Origin: Rhodoferax sp.
GTDB lineage: Bacteria; Pseudomonadota; Gammaproteobacteria; Burkholderiales; Burkholderiaceae_C
NCBI GenBank assembly: GCA_020048255.1
Contig: JAIFMR010000040.1
Location: 1-8,053, forward strand
Direction of reading: 5' to 3'
DNA: 8,053 nucleotides
Positions 5,903 through 8,053 of the stretch are shown piece by piece. Each line of letters opens with the position of its first letter. Within the stretch, counting starts at the first letter, position 1. Made by a program: the position numbers and the translations under genes. The notes below the pieces were generated by a model. The model had not been told where the DNA came from, searched no databases, and saw only the letters and a list, made by a program, of their open reading frames with translations.

Positions 5903-7048
5903 ATGACATTTACTTTGAAAAAACTGCTGACCGCTGCCGCATTGACAGTCACCGCGGTCGCCGCGCTGGCGGCTGACCCGATCAAGATCGGCTCGGTGCT
6001 GTCGGTCACTGGCCCGGCCGCCTTTTTGGGCGACCCCGAACTGAAAACCCTGCAGATGTATGTGGAAAGCATCAACAAGGGCGGCGGCTTGCTGGGACGC
6101 CAGCTGGAGCTGGTGCATTACGACGATGGCAGCGATGCCGGCAAGGCCAACGGTTTTGGCAAACGCCTGATTGACGACGACAAGGTCGATGTGATTGTGG
6201 GCGGCACCACCACGGGTGCGACCATGTCGATGGCCCCACTGGTTGAAAAAGCTGGTGTGCCATTTATCTCACTGGCAGGTGCCGTGGTGATTGTGGAGCC
6301 GGTCAAAAAATGGGTGTTCAAAACCCCGCACACCGACCGCATGGCCGCTGAAAAAGTCTTTGAAGACATGAAACAACGTGGCCTGACCAAGGTCGCCCTG
6401 TTTTCCGAGACCAGTGGTTTTGGTCAAAGCGGCAAAAAGGAAACCGAAGGTGTGGCCGCCAAATACGGCATCACCTTGGTCGCCAACGAAACCTACGGCC
6501 CCAAAGATACCGACATGAGCCCGCAGCTGACCAAAATCCGCAATGTGCCAGGCGTGCAAGCCGTGTTCATTTTTGGCCTGGGTCAAGGCCCGGCCATTGC
6601 TACCAAGAGCTATAAACAACTCGGCATGACGCTGCCGCTGTACCACGCGCACGGCGTGGCTTCAGAAGAATTCATCAAGCTGGCCGGCCCGGCGGCTGAA
6701 GGCGTGCGTTTGCCCGCTGCCGCCTTGCTGGTGGCCGACAAACTGGCTGCCAACGACCCGCAAAAACCAGTGGCTGAAGGCTACGCCAAAGCCTTTGCGG
6801 CCAAGTGGAAGACCGATGTGTCCTCCTTTGGTGGCCATGCTTATGACGGCTTGATGATCGCTGTGGATGCCATCAAGCGCGCCGGTAGCACCGACAAAGC
6901 CAAGGTGCGCGACGCGATTGAAGCCACCAAGGGTTTTGTGGGCACCGGCGGCGTGGTGAACATGTCTGCCACCGACCACATGGGCTTGGATTTGTCGGCC
7001 TTCAAGATGCTGGAAATCAAGGGCGGTGACTGGACGTTGGTCAAGTAA
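5903..7048 (+). CDS. Periplasmic ABC substrate-binding protein, Leu/Ile/Val-type family
   Basis: This 381-residue exported protein belongs to the type I periplasmic binding fold of the branched-chain amino acid (LivK-like, Peripla_BP_6) family. A signal peptide is clear: KK at 6-7, a hydrophobic Ala/Leu/Val core at 8-22, and a likely cleavage after ALA at 23. The mature protein opens IKIGSVLSVTGPAAFLGDPE, the standard first strand and ligand-contact loop. The words GGGLLGRQLELVHYDDGSD and VDVIVGGTTTGATMSMAPL complete the first lobe, and KVALFSETSGFGQSG starts the second. Family members near aromatic catabolic genes often bind aromatic acids. I infer an aromatic acid, perhaps phenylacetate, from context only. 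No permease or ATPase gene is in the window, so it would need partners from elsewhere. It lies 155 bases after paaK. Confidence 0.88.
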   Translation: MTFTLKKLLTAAALTVTAVAALAADPIKIGSVLSVTGPAAFLGDPELKTLQMYVESINKGGGLLGRQLELVHYDDGSDAGKANGFGKRLIDDDKVDVIVGGTTTGATMSMAPLVEKAGVPFISLAGAVVIVEPVKKWVFKTPHTDRMAAEKVFEDMKQRGLTKVALFSETSGFGQSGKKETEGVAAKYGITLVANETYGPKDTDMSPQLTKIRNVPGVQAVFIFGLGQGPAIATKSYKQLGMTLPLYHAHGVASEEFIKLAGPAAEGVRLPAAALLVADKLAANDPQKPVAEGYAKAFAAKWKTDVSSFGGHAYDGLMIAVDAIKRAGSTDKAKVRDAIEATKGFVGTGGVVNMSATDHMGLDLSAFKMLEIKGGDWTLVK

Positions 7049-7060
7049 ACGCGACTGTCT

Positions 7061-7086
7061 GTCACACCCGCTGGCGCGGGCGTGAC
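7061..7086 (+). terminator. Hairpin after the binding-protein gene
   Basis: GTCAC-A-CCCGC (7061-7071) pairs with GCGGG-C-GTGAC (7076-7086) around the loop TGGC, giving an 11-pair GC-rich stem with one A-C mismatch. It begins 12 bases after the stop codon. No run of T follows, so it is not a standard intrinsic terminator. Hairpins in this position after binding-protein genes often protect the upstream mRNA from 3' decay or attenuate readthrough, which would raise binding-protein levels over downstream genes. That role is inferred. Confidence 0.55.
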
Positions 7087-7118
7087 GCATCAACCTACCT
7101 CAGCAAGTTGTTTTCACC

Positions 7119-7943
7119 ATGTTTAAAACCCTCGTTATTGAACACCTCGGCCAAGTCGCCACGATCTGGATGGACCGCCCTGAAGTGTTCAACGCCTTCA
7201 ATGAGCAGTTGATCGACGATTTGAACGCGGCCTGCCTTCAGCTCGATGCCGACCCCAGCGTGCGGGTGGTGGTGCTGGCCGGGCGGGGCAAACACTTCTC
7301 GGCCGGTGCTGACCTGAACTGGATGCGCCGCGCAGCCGAGGGCAGCGAGGCCGACAACCTGGCCGATGCCCGGCGCTTTGCGGGCATGTTGCGCCAACTT
7401 GCTGGCATGTCCAAACCGACGATTGCGCGCATTCAGGGCGCAGCTTTGGGCGGTGGCACCGGACTGGCTGCGGCGTGCGACATGGCTGTAGCCAGCGTTG
7501 ACGCGATGTTTTCGACGTCAGAGGTCAAGTTCGGCATCATCCCGGCCGTCATTAGCCCGTATGTGCTGCGTGCCATTGGCCCACGCCATGCGCTGCGCTA
7601 TTTTCAAAGTGCCGAGCGCATCAGCGCAGAGCGCGCCATGGCGATAGGCCTGATCAACGAGGTCACCGCAGTGGACGCATTGGACGCAGGGGTGGCGGCG
7701 CTGGTCGAGCCCTTGTTGGCCGGTGCACCGTCCGCTCAAAAGGCCTCCAAAGAGCTGATCGAAGCCATCAAAGGCCGGCCCATCGACGAGCAAACCCTGG
7801 AAGACACCGCGCGGCGCATTGCCCGCCAGCGCGCCACAGCAGAAGGCCGCGACGGTGTGGCTGCCTTTCTGGACAAACGCCCGCCGGCTTGGCTGCAAAC
7901 AGCCCAGCCCTTGGGCGAATCAAATTCGGTCGCCAAGACCTGA
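7119..7943 (+). CDS. Enoyl-CoA hydratase/isomerase family protein, LiuC-like
   Basis: This 274-residue crotonase-fold protein has oxyanion-hole segments HFSAGADLNWM (about 59-69) and QGAALGGGTGLAAACDM (about 106-122). The first crotonase catalytic Glu position is G115, while the second is retained as E135 in STSEVKFG, 20 residues later as expected. HFSAGADL.WM, the Gly, and PAVISPYV (about 141-148) are shared with methylglutaconyl-CoA hydratases (LiuC) of leucine/acyclic-terpene breakdown as I recall them. In a paa cluster it may instead serve as the 2,3-dehydroadipyl-CoA hydratase (PaaF role), so I leave the symbol empty. A tail of about 15 residues follows KRPPAWL. The ATG at 7119 lacks a strong Shine-Dalgarno, and the hairpin precedes it. 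The next gene starts 38 bases downstream. Confidence 0.8.
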   Translation: MFKTLVIEHLGQVATIWMDRPEVFNAFNEQLIDDLNAACLQLDADPSVRVVVLAGRGKHFSAGADLNWMRRAAEGSEADNLADARRFAGMLRQLAGMSKPTIARIQGAALGGGTGLAAACDMAVASVDAMFSTSEVKFGIIPAVISPYVLRAIGPRHALRYFQSAERISAERAMAIGLINEVTAVDALDAGVAALVEPLLAGAPSAQKASKELIEAIKGRPIDEQTLEDTARRIARQRATAEGRDGVAAFLDKRPPAWLQTAQPLGESNSVAKT

Positions 7944-7981
7944 TCGTTCTCACTTCTATTCAACCCACAGGAGACACATTT

Positions 7982-8053
7982 ATGTACACACAGTCGTTCA
8001 ATGTGCAAGAGACCCCTGGTCAGAAAAAGACGGCACCTGTTGCCTCTTTGGAA
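7982..8053 (+). CDS. paaA: Start of probable PaaA, phenylacetyl-CoA epoxidase subunit A (partial)
   Basis: An ATG at 7982, eight bases after AGGAG (7969-7973), opens a frame of 24 codons that runs off the right edge. The first residues, MYTQSF, resemble the MYTQ(A/S) opening that I recall for PaaA in Burkholderiales, where a variable linker precedes the conserved di-iron domain. PaaA is the catalytic subunit of the multicomponent PaaABCE epoxidase that forms the ring epoxide acted on by PaaG. The conserved part is outside the window, so the call rests on the N-terminus and on the surrounding paa genes. Confidence 0.55.
   Translation, partial: MYTQSFNVQETPGQKKTAPVASLE

Noticed and set aside
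1..8053. CRISPR arrays, tRNA/rRNA genes, insertion-sequence transposases, phage or defence genes
   Set aside because: I looked for regular direct repeats, tRNA-like folds and transposase or nuclease motifs and saw none. Apart from the REPIN-like pair the window is ordinary catabolic coding sequence.

Overview
The window is a GC-rich, gene-dense stretch with every gene on the + strand. It carries one half of an aerobic phenylacetate (phenylacetyl-CoA) catabolic cluster. Gene content and order, the protein sequences, the strong G/C bias at third codon positions and the intergenic motifs suggest a betaproteobacterium, most likely Comamonadaceae (Rhodoferax/Polaromonas-like). This placement comes from remembered family sequences, not from a search.

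Layout. Positions 1-317 are non-coding or uncertain. They hold a REPIN-like inverted pair of REP-type repeats (106-194) and an AT-rich leader. A tight block follows: paaN (318-1964, aldehyde-dehydrogenase-type ring-cleavage protein), paaG (1973-2764, ring-epoxide isomerase), paaH (2771-4297, 3-hydroxyadipyl-CoA dehydrogenase), a 36-codon ORF overlapping the paaH stop (4290-4400), and paaK (4422-5747, phenylacetate-CoA ligase). After a 155-base spacer comes a branched-chain-amino-acid-type periplasmic substrate-binding protein (5903-7048). A hairpin (7061-7086) and a LiuC-like crotonase-fold enzyme (7119-7943) follow. The first 24 codons of a gene whose N-terminus resembles betaproteobacterial PaaA, the catalytic subunit of phenylacetyl-CoA epoxidase, run off the right edge (7982 onward).

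How the genes work together. The binding protein may capture an aromatic acid in the periplasm. PaaK activates phenylacetate to phenylacetyl-CoA. The epoxidase (PaaA and partners, mostly beyond the window) makes the ring epoxide, PaaG isomerises it to the oxepin, and a hydrolase plus the PaaN dehydrogenase open the ring and oxidise the aldehyde. Beta-oxidation-like steps by a hydratase (possibly the crotonase here) and PaaH then lead toward acetyl-CoA and succinyl-CoA. Not seen here: the oxepin-CoA hydrolase (this PaaN has no MaoC domain), the thiolase PaaJ, a thioesterase PaaI of normal length, transporter permease/ATPase genes and a regulator.

Most of the window is a known pathway. The points worth a second look are the 36-codon ORF where paaI might be expected, the single binding protein without its transporter, the LiuC-like enzyme with one crotonase glutamate replaced by glycine, a short and possibly frame-shifted segment inside paaN, and the REPIN-like element just upstream of the operon.
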